A stretch of DNA of 64,000 nucleotides from Triops longicaudatus (GCA_022885665.1 JAGQDJ010000166.1:1-64000), one strand, 5' to 3'; shown: positions 13,360 through 23,970, counted from the first letter of the stretch. Notes: generated from the sequence alone by a model not told the origin. Made by a program: numbers and translations.

Positions 13360-16300
13360 ATGTCCGAAACGGCGATCATGAATGAAATTAGTGCGAGTCC
13401 CGTGTCTTCATCTTCATCTTCCGAGTTGAACCAATCACTGGCCTCGGCTGCCCAAGCAAGCTTCGAGAAAGGGGATTATGGACCTGCATTAAAGGCTTTG
13501 AAAGAACTGGAACCGTCCAAAGCATCCGACCTGAAGTTGGCCCATAATATAGCACTTACAGAATATCACATGAAAAACAAGGTGGAAGAACTTCAAAAGA
13601 CACTTTTGAATCTCGACAGCCAAGTAAGCTTGATAATTTTCTAAATATTTCGTTTAATCTTGGTCGCTTTTGTGTTACAGACATCTGGAGAAGGTGACGT
13701 AGATAAAGCATGCTTGACGTACAACCTAGCCCTGTTGCAGTACTGGCGAAGAAATTACCATGTTGCTCTAAAAATGCTGACCAAAATTTACGCCCTAGTC
13801 GACCAGCTAGGTAAAAGCAGTTTGCTTTGCAACGGCACCGAAATGTTTTTTATATGAGTTTAACTTTTCAGAGGAACAGTTGAGTCTGGCCATTTGCTTT
13901 CTACTGGCTGAAGTCAACATAAGGATCACAGAGCCTACCGAGGCACTGCAGATTGTTCAGTTCATTGAAACAAGTTTACTAGGTCGTGGTGCTAAACTCG
14001 GGTCATCACTCACATTGGAACAGAAGGAAAAATCCCCTAAAGTGAAAACCACCACTGAGATCTTTTTATCTGCTTCGTGTAAAGGGAAGAATAATTATAG
14101 CGTACTTTTAAACTTAGGCTGGCGATGAAGGACAACTTCCTGACGTCCTACGCATTCGATTACAGAAACTTAAAATTCGTGCCTATTTAATGACCAATCA
14201 AGTAGATCAAGCAGAACTGGAGTACAGTGCTTTGGAAGCACTGGCATCTGACGTAAGCAAATGGCATTGGCTTAAACGGGTGCAGGACTAAAGAGCGCAA
14301 AAAGCAAAAGAGCCTACCTAATGCTAGCCATCAAATGTTAAACATCTGTGTCAAACATTTAATGCTAACCACCTAATTCTAGCCTCTTAATGTTAAACCA
14401 CTTAATCGTAACGAAAAAGTCAGTCCCATAACTAGGATTTTGGTTAGGAAGGGATTTTGGGAGTCTTGGTGGGGGATTTTCAACATGCAATTTTATTGGA
14501 CGTTTGATTTTCGTCTATGTTCACCATTATACAATAAAAAAATCATGGGTTAAAAGTCTCTAGTCCCCGTCTGTCTACGAGGGTGCACGTTAAACTTACT
14601 ACCTAATGATTAACCGAATTATCTCCACTTTGGCACAGATTACTTTTTTTACTTTTGGGCTCTTTAATCTTGCACCTGCTTAAACTATATCCCGAATTGT
14701 GCATTTAACTGAAACTCTTACAGTTTTTATTGTTTACCTCGTTTTATTCGCAGGATCCTCACACTTTGCTTTTGCGAGCGCGTTTGGATACAGCCCAAGG
14801 CAAAGCAACATATAGTTCTTCCCCTGTTCAGAATGCAATCGTATTTGGCGATACGCAGTAAGTTTTTTTTTCCGTTCACTTTACTTTTTAATGTATACGT
14901 TTTCTAACTGTCCACGTCGATTCTCTCTTCACTTTGCAGAAACGAATGTTGGACAGCTATACATACAGCCATGCTGGCTAGGAGATATTATTGGCAAAAG
15001 AAACCCCACCTTGCCGCTCTACACTTCAAAAAGGCTTGGCAACATTATGAAAACCACACCAATAGTGCGACATCAACCAAAGGAGGTAATGCTAATGAAA
15101 ATAGAATAATATTGTCTTTATACTTTCTACCCTTTGCGATGTTTCTATGAATATTCTTCAGCGAGATTTCATCTCAGATTTATATTGCTTGCGCAAACAT
15201 GCCTCAGATGGTAATTTTGGAAACCCGCGTCAGTTTTGTTTTAATTTTGGTGTAATGATAATTTTTAGATTCTATTTTAATTGTTTAGTGCATTGCAGTA
15301 TTCTGTAATTGATGTTATTATATTAATTAATTCGTGTAAATTTCGAATTTCCTCTTAAACGAAGGCTTAAAATGTGAAGGCATCCGAAATGCTTTGAAAA
15401 ATTTATCTTTCAGATTCAGTTTCGTTGGCTGCGTGGGGTCACTCATACGAATCGTCAATTTTACGTGGCTTAGGCCTATCTTTGCTTCAGTGCAAACAAG
15501 CTGTACATGCATTTGACGCTTTGTTGGCTGTCGTGCAGCGGGAAAACGCTTTGAAACCCATTGGCCAAGCCAAATTGTGGTTACGTTTGGCAGAATGTTG
15601 TATAGTGAATCGACCGGTAAGCTCACCTCCAGAAGAAATTCTTACATCGGTAAATTTTTTATTTTATTCTGTTACAGGAGGAAGACCAGTTCAGGCCAAT
15701 TCAAGTAGTTGGCTCCGGTTTGCTCAGAACTGCCCGCATTCCTGTACAGAAGCCATACATAGAAAGGTTCAGACTCACTAGCATAAAACATTTTAGTTTG
15801 TTTGGGCTTATATACTATGTTTTGGCTATTTCGTATCCGCTAGTGGTGACCACGCTGCCATTCCCGTCCCGACTTTGGAGTTTGGTGCCCTTTGTTTAAA
15901 GAATGCCGAGATTCTGTTGGGAAGAGGTAATCGTTTGTCAAACGTTGCAATAACTTCCTTTTATGTAATTTCCTTTTAACAGTCGAGGATAGTTCTTCGG
16001 TTGCAGATGTTTACCAAACAATTTTATGCAACCAAGCCTACATTGCGCTATGCTTAGGCGATTTGTTTTTCGCCTTGGAAAAGGCGCGCTTGTTGTTATC
16101 GCAAGCCCAGTTATCTCACGTTCACAAGTGATTTTCTCTAACAATATGCCTATCGACTGCAGAACCTCACCTAACTAACCGGCTTTGCATGTAGGTTATT
16201 GGGACATATGTATGCTGCTGAGGCCTTGCTAGTACTTAACCGAGTTGAGGAAGCACAAGCGTACTTAGATGTTCCACTAGATTTCTTGTTAGACAACGGC

Positions 16301-16865
16301 AGAAACAGTGGGCCTGTCCATTTCCCGGCGTTGTTAGTATGGAAGTACAATTTGGCTTGTGTACTAGCTGCTCGGCGCAACTATCGCGGAGCACTCGAAC
16401 TAATTTTCCAGGTATTTTTTTTCGTATCGTGTTCAGTCGTATTTTAGGAGGCTTTTCATATTTAAAATAGAATAGCAAAACCATAATAGTGCTCATCGTC
16501 GTCCGTCATAACCGCTTTTATTGTACGTACGAATGTATTACTGGAGTTTCCAACACGGCCATGTTTCTTGGCTGCATTTGACGCATGGACAGGCTTTCTT
16601 TGTTCTGGGCATTGTTTTAGACCTTATCTTTTCAAAGAAGTTCTAAAATGCAGTTTGTGATGCTTAGGTAACGGAGGGATGCAACATCCAGAAGCTGCCC
16701 AGTCAAGTCAATGCGTTAGCTGTGTTCCTTCAATTGAAACTCGGTACAGTATGACTTTTGCGTGATTTTTGTCCGTCGAACCCAAATAAAATAATAAAAA
16801 CTTCTTTAGGTCAGATGGACCAAGCCCGTCATTTGTTGCAAATGCAGTGTGCTCAGTTGCGCTGA
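13360..16865 (+). CDS. CNOT10: CNOT10, CCR4-NOT complex subunit (13 exons, about 605 aa)
   Basis: CNOT10 is a TPR-like subunit that pairs with CNOT11 in the N-terminal module of the CCR4-NOT deadenylase. Exons: 13360-13623, 13681-13810, 13872-14041, 14118-14252, 14754-14857, 14940-15085, 15414-15616, 15678-15766, 15844-15926, 15983-16127, 16195-16411, 16668-16743 and 16810-16865 (TGA). These give 1818 nt with phases matching at every junction. Diagnostic blocks include LWLRLAECCIVNRP (human LWLRLAECCI), AAIPVPTLEFGALCLKNA and LLGHMYAAEALLVLNRVEEA (human FLGHLYAAEALISLDRI). The N-terminus is Ser-rich. The least certain edge is the donor after 14041 (GTGAAA), chosen because it alone preserves phase with a normal 76-nt intron. 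Intron 4 (14253-14753) contains a MITE. A head-to-tail TRIM71 gene follows 1.6 kb downstream. Confidence 0.93.
14276..14679. mobile_element. piggyBac-like MITE (TTAA-flanked) in CNOT10 intron 4
   Basis: The element is bounded by TTAA at 14272-14275 and 14680-14683, the piggyBac target duplication. The left terminus reads ACGGGTGCAGGACTAAAGAG. The reverse complement of the right terminus reads GCAGGTGCAAGATTAAAGAG. About 22 of 27 positions match (AAAGAG, C, CAAAA continue inward). The interior holds degenerate reiterations of a unit like TAATGCTAGCC/TAATGCTAACC and no open frame, so it is non-autonomous. At about 404 bp it is the main reason this intron is longer than its neighbours. Confidence 0.7.
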
Positions 16866-16882
16866 GATTGTTTAAGAATGTT

Positions 16883-16888
16883 AATAAA
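16883..16888 (+). terminator. CNOT10 polyadenylation signal
   Basis: AATAAA lies 18 nt after the CNOT10 TGA, implying a very short 3' UTR and so separate transcription of TRIM71. Confidence 0.7.
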
Positions 16889-18480
16889 AATTTATACCCT
16901 CATTGACAAGACAGATTTTCCTTATTTTTCGAAAGGGTGCGTTTGTTCTTTTTTCCCCTACTTTTACGACAGGTAGGCCGTTTGTTCTTTTGTCTCTCTA
17001 AGCCCAGCCAGCTTTCTTTTGCTCAATGTTCACCGAGTTTTTAGGGGAGAGGACACATTTTTTTGGATCGCTATACTTCTAACATTTTCAAAGGAGACCC
17101 AAATCAGGTTTTATCATCCCTCTTTCCGGTAACGTTCTCTAAACTGGTATGCCCTCCCCCCTCAGGAAAACATGCTTTCCCGACCGTAGGCCTATCGGCT
17201 TTTGCTTAGCCGCCAGGAGTCGCCGCACAGGGAAAAGGAGGTCCGAAGGGAAAATGAGGGAAAGTGAATGAAGGGAGGAGGCATAGGCCTAATGCTCTTG
17301 CTGTTCTCTTCTTCTCTTTCGCACTCAAACTTGGTGTAGCAACGTAACGTTTCTTTTTGGTGCGGTTGCAAGAGTGTGTTGTGAACATCGGGAAAAAGTA
17401 AAAAGAACATGAAAGTGCTCTGACAAATAAGCGAATCCACTAATAGTGCAGAATTTCCCAAAGGAAGAATAGTTCCGCGGGTTTGAAACTGGCCGCATTC
17501 CTCACTGCAAAAGCCCTACTAGGCCACGTTTTCAACCCAATGTGAAGCTTATGTAATTAAGTTAGATGTAAAATAAAGGAGCTGGGGCTTTCCCTCTCAA
17601 GCCAAACCGGCAGTGATGACAGGTGAGTTCCAAGTTTACTCCGTTCATGTGTCTGGAGGGAAAAAAAAAAGAGCAAACGCTAAACAGACACATCAGCTAA
17701 ACGCGAGTCAAGCTCAGCTGTGCTAAACTCGCTTTATTTTCAAACGTGGGCCTAATCTGGCCGGGCGCGGAAATTCTGGCCCGTGCTAAGCTGGGTCAGT
17801 TTTTTTAAAAAAGAAATAAATGAACGTGCAAAAGAAATCCGCTAAAAGGCAGGTTATGGAATTACAAAAGCCCTGTCGTTGCGTACGGCGACTTGTGCGT
17901 TAGGCTTGCGTTGCATTTCTTAAAAATGTAGGAAATCAGATAGGTAAGAGAGAGAGCGTGTGTTTAGTGATGGCGTATCGGTTACTCAACTTTCCTCAAC
18001 CGACAAAAACAAGGGACAATTAGACTTGTTTTGCCATAGTTGTGGTCCATGAATCAATACAAGGACGCGTACGCAAGCGTTGAATAAATAGGCCGTGTGA
18101 TAGGGGCCATGCGGCCAACGCTCTTGGACCAGTTCGGGCTTACCCCCAGTCGCCACCCCTCATCCCTCCCCATTCACCCCCACCGAGACCCGCTTTCTTT
18201 CTCGCCCCTATCCAAACCCCCCTTCAACACCCTAACTCACTCCCCCAAAACCTTTTTCTAAAGGGCTTCCTTTCTGCGTAAATTGTAGAATGACCAAGAG
18301 AAACAGTTTTATTACTTCTACTTTCTGTTGTATGAGCAATGCTATATTTTTTAAAAAAAAAATATATATTATTTTTTTTTTTTGCGTGGTGCGGGAGGAT
18401 TACTGTTCCTCCGCTACGGGCTGTAAAAATGTTGGAACTGGATGTTTTTCGGAAGTATTGACGATTTATGATGTTGTAGG
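16889..18480. other. CNOT10-TRIM71 spacer with possible TRIM71 5' UTR exon
   Basis: No conserved coding exon is seen. A strong donor (CAG|GTGAGT, after 17622) and an acceptor (TTGTAG, ending 18479) directly before the TRIM71 ATG suggest a non-coding 5' exon and an 857-nt intron. C-rich runs occur around 18140-18240 and T/A runs around 18345-18385. An in-frame TGA upstream of the TRIM71 ATG excludes coding extension. Confidence 0.4.
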
Positions 18481-20961
18481 ATGGCGTCCCCATTCCCTGA
18501 CGCTGGCTCTGGTTCGTCCACCTGCCCATTGTGCCTGAAGCGTGTGGAGGATCCACGCATTTTGCCATGTTTACACGCCTATTGCCGAAGATGCTTGGAA
18601 GCACAGGGCGGGCCGCGGGCCATCTTCCCTTGCCCGGCCTGTTTGGATGACGTGACGCTATCTGGAGGACCCGCCCCGTCCCAAGATAGCACGAGTGACA
18701 TAGATGCGCTTCCGTCCAATTCCTTCATTGGCGATATCCTCAAAGTCGTTTCGGCCGAAGATTTCGATTCCCGGTACGATCTCTCCCCCATGGTCCCCCT
18801 ACCCATCAGCTCAAATGTAAACGTCCCCAGTAATCAGCGTCCGACGGACGGTGCATACGTTTGCTCTTCGTGTGACGAAGGCGCCATAGCAAGCTCACGC
18901 TGCCGCGATTGTAACGAAGTCTTGTGCGATAACTGCGTCCGGGCCCACCAACGGGTCCGGCTGACGAAAGATCACTACATTGTCAGATTTGTCGAAGATA
19001 TTCCTCCCTTTGCCACCAACACCCCCACCTCCTCTGCTTTAACTGGTGCGGGTCTCATAGGCTCCTTAGGGGCCGGGACTGGAGGTGGGAGTGGCCCCAG
19101 GCTATCCCCTGTAACCTCCCTCTCCATTTTTGCCTCTCCTACGACCACCACTGCTATGGTTGGATCCCTAACGAGCTTTTCTTTTTGTGAAGCCCATCCC
19201 TCCGAAATTTTACGGCTGTTTTGCGATATGTGCAATCAAGCCATTTGCCGAGAATGTACCATGCACGACCACCGAGGGCATTCCTTCATCTACCTCAAAG
19301 ATGCCGTTGACAGCTCAAAGTCTGTCAGCTTAAAGTTACTGGCCGACGCTAAAGCCGGAATTCGAGCAATTGAAGAAAGCTTGGACGTCACGAAAAAGAT
19401 GGCGGAGCGCGTAGAGGTGCGTGCCCAAGCCATTGTTGCAGAAATACGTTCCACGACTCGTCGACATGTTATCGCTCTGGAAGAGCGAGAAAGGGAGCTA
19501 CTGCAGCGAGTGGAAAAAATTCGGCAAGTGAAGGGCAAATCCTTGCATCTACAATTAGAAGAATTGCGCCTGGCACTTCTTCGCTTAAATCAAACTGCCG
19601 AAATGATCAAACAGGCCCTGGAATCCGGTTCCGATGTCGATATCTTGCACAGCAAAGATAAAGCCTTGTTGGAATTCCAACAGCTCCGAAGTATCCGCTC
19701 TTCCCTGACGCCTCACGAAGACGACGTGATCCAGTTTAACCCACCAGATGCAGCTTTGCTTCAAGCCATTAGCACGTTAGGTTTCATATCCAGCTCTGGC
19801 TTTGCCCCCGCTTCTACAGCGCTCGGCGAAGGTATCAAGCGTGCATTGGTCAACCACGTGGCCATGTTCTCTGTTCAGGCCAAAGATCATCAAGGTGATC
19901 CGCGAATGATTGGCGGGGACCCGATTCAGGTCCTGGTGGAAGGTCCTACTGGTCTTAACTACCGAGCTGAAATCGAGGACCGTCAGAACGGAACGTACGT
20001 GGTAACTTTTCGACCGCAAGTTGAGGGCAAGCACAGTGTTTCGGTGTTGATCCGAGGACGTCACATCCACGGCTCGCCGTTCGTGGTTCTAGTCCGCGCT
20101 GGGAGGAACTACGCTAGCGTAGGGGCCGTTTTAACGACTTTCGGCGTCGAGGGCGAAGGTGACGGTCAGCTGTGTCGTCCCTGGGGTGTGGCTTGCGACA
20201 AGGACGGATATGTCATCATTGCGGACCGAAGCAACAACAGAATCCAAATTTTTAATCCCGATGGCACTTTCCACCACAAGTTCGGCACGCCCGGTACCCG
20301 TGCAGGTCAGTTTGACCGCCCAGCAGGCGTGGCTTCCGATCACATGGGCCGTATCATCGTGGCGGACAAAGACAATCACCGAATCCAAGTGTTTACGTTC
20401 GACGGTACGTTTCTCTTCAAATTTGGTGAAAAGGGTTCGAAGAACGGCCAGTTCAACTATCCGTGGGATGTCGCTGTCAACGCCGAAGGTCAAATTCTCG
20501 TATCAGATACGAGAAATCACCGAGTCCAGTTGTTTGCACCAGACGGAACCTTCCTTAACAAATATGGATTTGAAGGAACGCTTTGGAAGCATTTCGACTC
20601 GCCACGAGGCGTCTGCTTCAACCACGAAGGTCATATTGTTGTCACCGACTTCAACAACCACCGCTTGCTGGTGATCAACCCGGATTTCCAGTCGGCTCGG
20701 TTCTTAGGCACGGAGGGATCTGGCAACGGTCAATTCTTGCGTCCGCAAGGTGTGGCTGTTGACTCAGAGGGTCATATTATCGTAGCGGACTCACGTAATC
20801 ACCGTGTGCAAATCTTTCAGCCCAACGGTAATTTCCTTTGCAAATTCGGCACGCAGGGTCCAGGTATTGGCCAAATGGACCGCCCCAGTGGCGTTTGCAT
20901 ATCTCCTGAAGGTTATATTATTATCGTCGACTTTGGCAACAATCGTGTCCAAATTTTTTGA
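18481..20961 (+). CDS. TRIM71: TRIM71/LIN-41-type RING, B-box, filamin and NHL protein (826 aa)
   Basis: TRIM71/LIN-41 is a TRIM-NHL E3 ligase and mRNA repressor that controls developmental timing; its NHL propeller binds RNA hairpins. The reading frame is uninterrupted. A C3HC4 RING starts at Cys15-Cys18 (CPLC, then LPCLHAYCRRC and CPAC). B-box 1 is near 127-170 (VCSSCDEG, CDNCVRAH). B-box 2 is near 235-275 (FCEAH, LFCDMCNQAICREC, HDHRGH). A coiled coil spans about 280-380. A filamin/IGFLMN repeat is near 460-545 (MFSVQAKD, HIHGSPFVV). Six NHL repeats from about 548 end in GNNRVQIF at the stop. The length is close to human TRIM71 (868 aa), and the loop between the B-boxes is Gly/Ser/Thr-rich. 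The whole coding region is in one exon, whereas CNOT10 next door has 13. The 3' flank has clustered let-7 and miR-125 seed matches. Confidence 0.97.
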   Translation: MASPFPDAGSGSSTCPLCLKRVEDPRILPCLHAYCRRCLEAQGGPRAIFPCPACLDDVTLSGGPAPSQDSTSDIDALPSNSFIGDILKVVSAEDFDSRYDLSPMVPLPISSNVNVPSNQRPTDGAYVCSSCDEGAIASSRCRDCNEVLCDNCVRAHQRVRLTKDHYIVRFVEDIPPFATNTPTSSALTGAGLIGSLGAGTGGGSGPRLSPVTSLSIFASPTTTTAMVGSLTSFSFCEAHPSEILRLFCDMCNQAICRECTMHDHRGHSFIYLKDAVDSSKSVSLKLLADAKAGIRAIEESLDVTKKMAERVEVRAQAIVAEIRSTTRRHVIALEERERELLQRVEKIRQVKGKSLHLQLEELRLALLRLNQTAEMIKQALESGSDVDILHSKDKALLEFQQLRSIRSSLTPHEDDVIQFNPPDAALLQAISTLGFISSSGFAPASTALGEGIKRALVNHVAMFSVQAKDHQGDPRMIGGDPIQVLVEGPTGLNYRAEIEDRQNGTYVVTFRPQVEGKHSVSVLIRGRHIHGSPFVVLVRAGRNYASVGAVLTTFGVEGEGDGQLCRPWGVACDKDGYVIIADRSNNRIQIFNPDGTFHHKFGTPGTRAGQFDRPAGVASDHMGRIIVADKDNHRIQVFTFDGTFLFKFGEKGSKNGQFNYPWDVAVNAEGQILVSDTRNHRVQLFAPDGTFLNKYGFEGTLWKHFDSPRGVCFNHEGHIVVTDFNNHRLLVINPDFQSARFLGTEGSGNGQFLRPQGVAVDSEGHIIVADSRNHRVQIFQPNGNFLCKFGTQGPGIGQMDRPSGVCISPEGYIIIVDFGNNRVQIF

Positions 20962-21144
20962 GTTTAAGGTATCTAGTTTCAGTGCCGTATTTTTCTTACG
21001 GTAATACCCTTTTTGTCCGCTATTTCACCCCTCTTCTTCTTCTTGATCAACAGTTGCATTATTCATCCATTTGCTTTTGCAACCTTTTGCTCAAAGGTAT
21101 CCCACCTCCAGTCTTCAAGATGGAAGACTAGCTATGGTTATTTT

Positions 21145-21151
21145 CTACCTC
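21145..21151 (+). promoter_or_regulatory. let-7 seed match 1 (CTACCTC)
   Basis: This is a 7-mer complementary to let-7 positions 2-8, followed by T. It lies about 180 nt after the TRIM71 stop. Confidence 0.55.
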
Positions 21152-21184
21152 TAAAAATGTTGGAACTTACGACACGGATTTTAA

Positions 21185-21192
21185 CTCAGGGA
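21185..21192 (+). promoter_or_regulatory. miR-125/lin-4 seed match (CTCAGGGA)
   Basis: This 8-mer is complementary to miR-125/lin-4 positions 2-8, with A opposite position 1. It sits between let-7 matches 1 and 2, as lin-4/miR-125 and let-7 sites coexist in known lin-41 3' UTRs. Confidence 0.6.
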
Positions 21193-21260
21193 ATTTGATC
21201 GTTAAGCCAATCGTGAAAGTTCTTGTGTTGCGATAGAATTAACGCTTATTACTTACTACA

Positions 21261-21267
21261 CTACCTC
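21261..21267 (+). promoter_or_regulatory. let-7 seed match 2 (CTACCTC)
   Basis: This 7-mer match to let-7 positions 2-8 is followed by G. The upstream ACTTACTACA gives some extra complementarity to let-7. Confidence 0.55.
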
Positions 21268-21336
21268 GGGGATCAGACTCTCAGGACAGGGATATAGTTT
21301 TTGAAGTTTGTCTTTTTTGTGACCGTTTACGTAAAA

Positions 21337-21344
21337 CTACCTCA
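21337..21344 (+). promoter_or_regulatory. let-7 seed match 3 (CTACCTCA, 8-mer)
   Basis: A full 8-mer let-7 site (positions 2-8 plus A) about 70 nt after match 2. That spacing is compatible with cooperative targeting. Confidence 0.65.
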
Positions 21345-21837
21345 CACATTTTTATAACCCTGCATTAATACGTAATGAAAACTACAAAACAAGAAGTGAC
21401 GTAACGGCCCGGCGGTTGTGAAGCGCCTTCACACATGGTAAATTAAATGATAATTGAATACGTAACAATTGCACAAGGCAATCAGGTTAGGTTCCTGCAG
21501 TCAAATGGTGCTCAGTTGCTTGTGTAGCCAATAATTGGAAGAGCGTTACACAACAAGGGTCATAGTGCTTTTTTGTCGGCAGCCAGGCTGCCAATTACGT
21601 ACACTTTAAAGAAAAAATGATGTTTCCCAGTTTCCAAAGTAGGTGTTAAGAGCTCCTCTTAGCTAACTCTTTTTAAGACGCTAAGAGGGAACACAGGGAT
21701 TATATGCTGAATTCTTTTCGATGTTCAAAACGGAAGAAAGATTTTTTGTTTAGGGTCAACTTTCTGTCTCACATTTTAATGCACTTCTGTACGTAAAAGA
21801 ACAACATTTGGCGTTAAAAAGCGCATTTGTTGATTGT

Positions 21838-21845
21838 CTACCTCA
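21838..21845 (+). promoter_or_regulatory. let-7 seed match 4 (CTACCTCA, 8-mer)
   Basis: A second full 8-mer let-7 site. It belongs to TRIM71 only if the longer 3' UTR (signal at 22284) is used. Confidence 0.5.
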
Positions 21846-23346
21846 AGAACACAATTAGAAAAAACAAGACAGGGAATTTCGTGAATTAATGGGCGGAGTC
21901 CCGGTGGTTCCTTTTAATTTAGAATTAGTTAATTGACGAATTAATGATTGGGTTGTATGATGACACGCTGACATTGTCAGGTTTTTCTTTCAAGTTCCTC
22001 AAGAGAGTGGTATTCGGAAAGTTATCCTTAGTACGTATACAAAAGTGTACAAGAATTCAAGAGAAAACGTATTAAGCCTTTTCCTATGAAATGAAGCAAA
22101 TCAGGGAGCGTTACAAAATAGCAAAAAACTCCAATTTACGGTACAAATGCCTTACGTTATAATACAAAAGAAATACGTAAGTAACACCCCAGAATATTTG
22201 CTGCATGATTAAAAGTCATTTTGCTCCCTCCTTGCTGAAGGCATACGTAGGTTTTCGTGTTAGCTTCAAGGTGTATTTTTCAAAATAAATAACCGAAATT
22301 GCCACCATTTTAGTAGAGATTTCCTGCCTATTAAGCTTTGATGACTTCCAAAATAAAAGAAAATGAAAAAATAGTTCATTGTTTGTGGATGTAATCCGTG
22401 GCTGTTATATTTGACATGCAATTGTTGCAACAAAACTCGCTTATTAGTCGTCAAGACCATGTACGAAATGAAACAGCTTTCCGTGGAAAATGGAAAAAAT
22501 TGTGTATTCAACTAAAATTAACTGACATGAATGTTATTTGTTCAACCCCTTTATGTGCCAGATACTGTACGAATTATTTGTGAATTTCCCATTCAATTAA
22601 ACGTTTTTGCGGGTTAGGAGTTTGTTGGGGCAAAGAAATTTTTCCTCGTTTGGAATTTTAGTGACCAAATGACATCAGTAGAATTTTCTTCAGCGACTTA
22701 GTAGCGCTGTTAAACGTAACGGCAAGAAGATACTAGTTAACGCTGAATGTTCTGTATGCGACGTGTTACATGCTACGTCGTTATGTGTTTCTTACTTTAA
22801 TACGAAATGACCCACCCCGTCCCACTGTTAACTCCTTGCTTCCTAATCTTTCCAGATTGTGTGCAGGTCGAAGATGGAACATTGTGTTCTTTGTGGCACC
22901 TCGACGCTTTGTGATGTGAAGGTCATTTTTCCCTATACAAAACTTAGTGCAACTAATCGGTGTTCGCCTTTTCTTTGTCGGGAAACCACATTTTGGGTTT
23001 CAGAAGTTTGGCAATCCAAAACAAAAAGTTTCCTTTCATGTATACCATCTTGATAATTAAAACACATAGCCTTCACAAAATACCATTGATTTCGGTCAAA
23101 ACTTTCACGAATTTTCGAAACTTCAAAATCTTTCGACTTCTTAAAAAAATCGAAGGAAAATTAAGTCTTGCTGAAACAAACGGTAAAAATTGGTTTTTAT
23201 TCCTTTTCAGGTATTCATACAAAACGGCGGGAAATCTAAATTATCCATGAGAAGTGCTGTGTAAAGTAACATCGATAATGAAAGATGAAAGTCTTTCTGA
23301 ATTTTGTACACGTCTTAATCATAAAACCCCAACATTTGATCAGCAC

Positions 23347-23970
23347 CTAACCCTTTTTGCCCTTCCCAGAACCCGATCCGTAGTTTACCATGGGTTGCTG
23401 GTAACCACCATGGCTTGCCATCGGGGCGTAATTTCCACCATATGCCTGCTGGACTCGCCCACCTTTTTTCCCTCCTTTGCCACCTTTGCTGCCCTTCCCT
23501 CCAGATTTGCCGCCTTTGCCTTTGCCCTGGCCACCAGAACTGGCCATCACCGGACGGTATTGTTGTTGAGGATAATAAGCCTGTTGCATGGGTTGATAGT
23601 GCTGCTGATGCATAGGTTGGTATGATTGTTGGTGTGTACCTCCCATGCCGCCATACGACTTCTTTTTAGATTCCGCGACTTGTAGGTCATCCCCTGCCTT
23701 CGCTTTGGGGAGGCTGCCTGCAGCCACCATTGCGCATGTGGCTGCTACCGCCAAGGAAATCTGTCATGGTATGAAAAGGTAGAAAAACAACATTTAGCTA
23801 AAACAATCAAGCTAGACAATCAGTTGAGGCCAAAATAGCGCTGAAACGGGGGAATACCTTGTTTAGCACCGGACTTTTTTTTATTTATTTATTTTCATTT
23901 TGTAAAAGACCAGGTGCAGTAATTTCGTGAATAAGGAACTGCTTAAAAATCTTACCAAAAGTAACTTCAT
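23347..23970 (-). CDS. Secreted Gly/Lys/Gln/Tyr-rich protein, function unknown (2 exons, 142 aa)
   Basis: Exon 1 (23970-23956) encodes only MKLLL. After a 195-nt intron, exon 2 (23760-23347, stop TAG) completes a signal peptide (MKLLL then ISLAVAATCAMVAAG). The mature part has no Cys. It has an acidic/basic leader (AKAGDDLQVAESKKK), a Gln/Tyr/Pro/Met block (QQSYQPMHQQHYQPMQQAYY), a Gly-Lys tract (GKGGKSGGKGSKGGKGGKKG) and a Gly/Tyr tail. A tiny first exon encoding the start of the signal peptide is a layout common in arthropod cuticle and other secreted-protein genes. A TATA box lies about 90 bp upstream of the ATG. The composition suggests a structural, cuticular or adhesive role, but I recognise no family; an antimicrobial role is possible. 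Confidence 0.75.

Larger units (their letters stand above)
20962..23346 (+). other. TRIM71 3' UTR region and spacer
   Basis: No coding exon is seen. At least the first 0.9 kb is probably TRIM71 3' UTR, because five heterochronic miRNA seed matches lie within 20962-21845. Candidate polyadenylation signals are ATTAAA at 21442-21447, which would exclude the last let-7 site, and AATAAA at 22284-22289, which would include it. The remainder up to the secreted-protein gene shows nothing recognisable. Confidence 0.5.

Noticed and set aside
14281..14420. Tandem array of TAATGCTAGCC-like units as a satellite or CRISPR-like array
   Set aside because: The units are degenerate and irregularly spaced and lie inside a piggyBac-type MITE; the genome is eukaryotic.
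23415..23625. Plus-strand frames opposite the secreted-protein gene
   Set aside because: They are shadows of the minus-strand Gly/Lys-rich coding exon, which has signal peptide, splice sites and TATA box.
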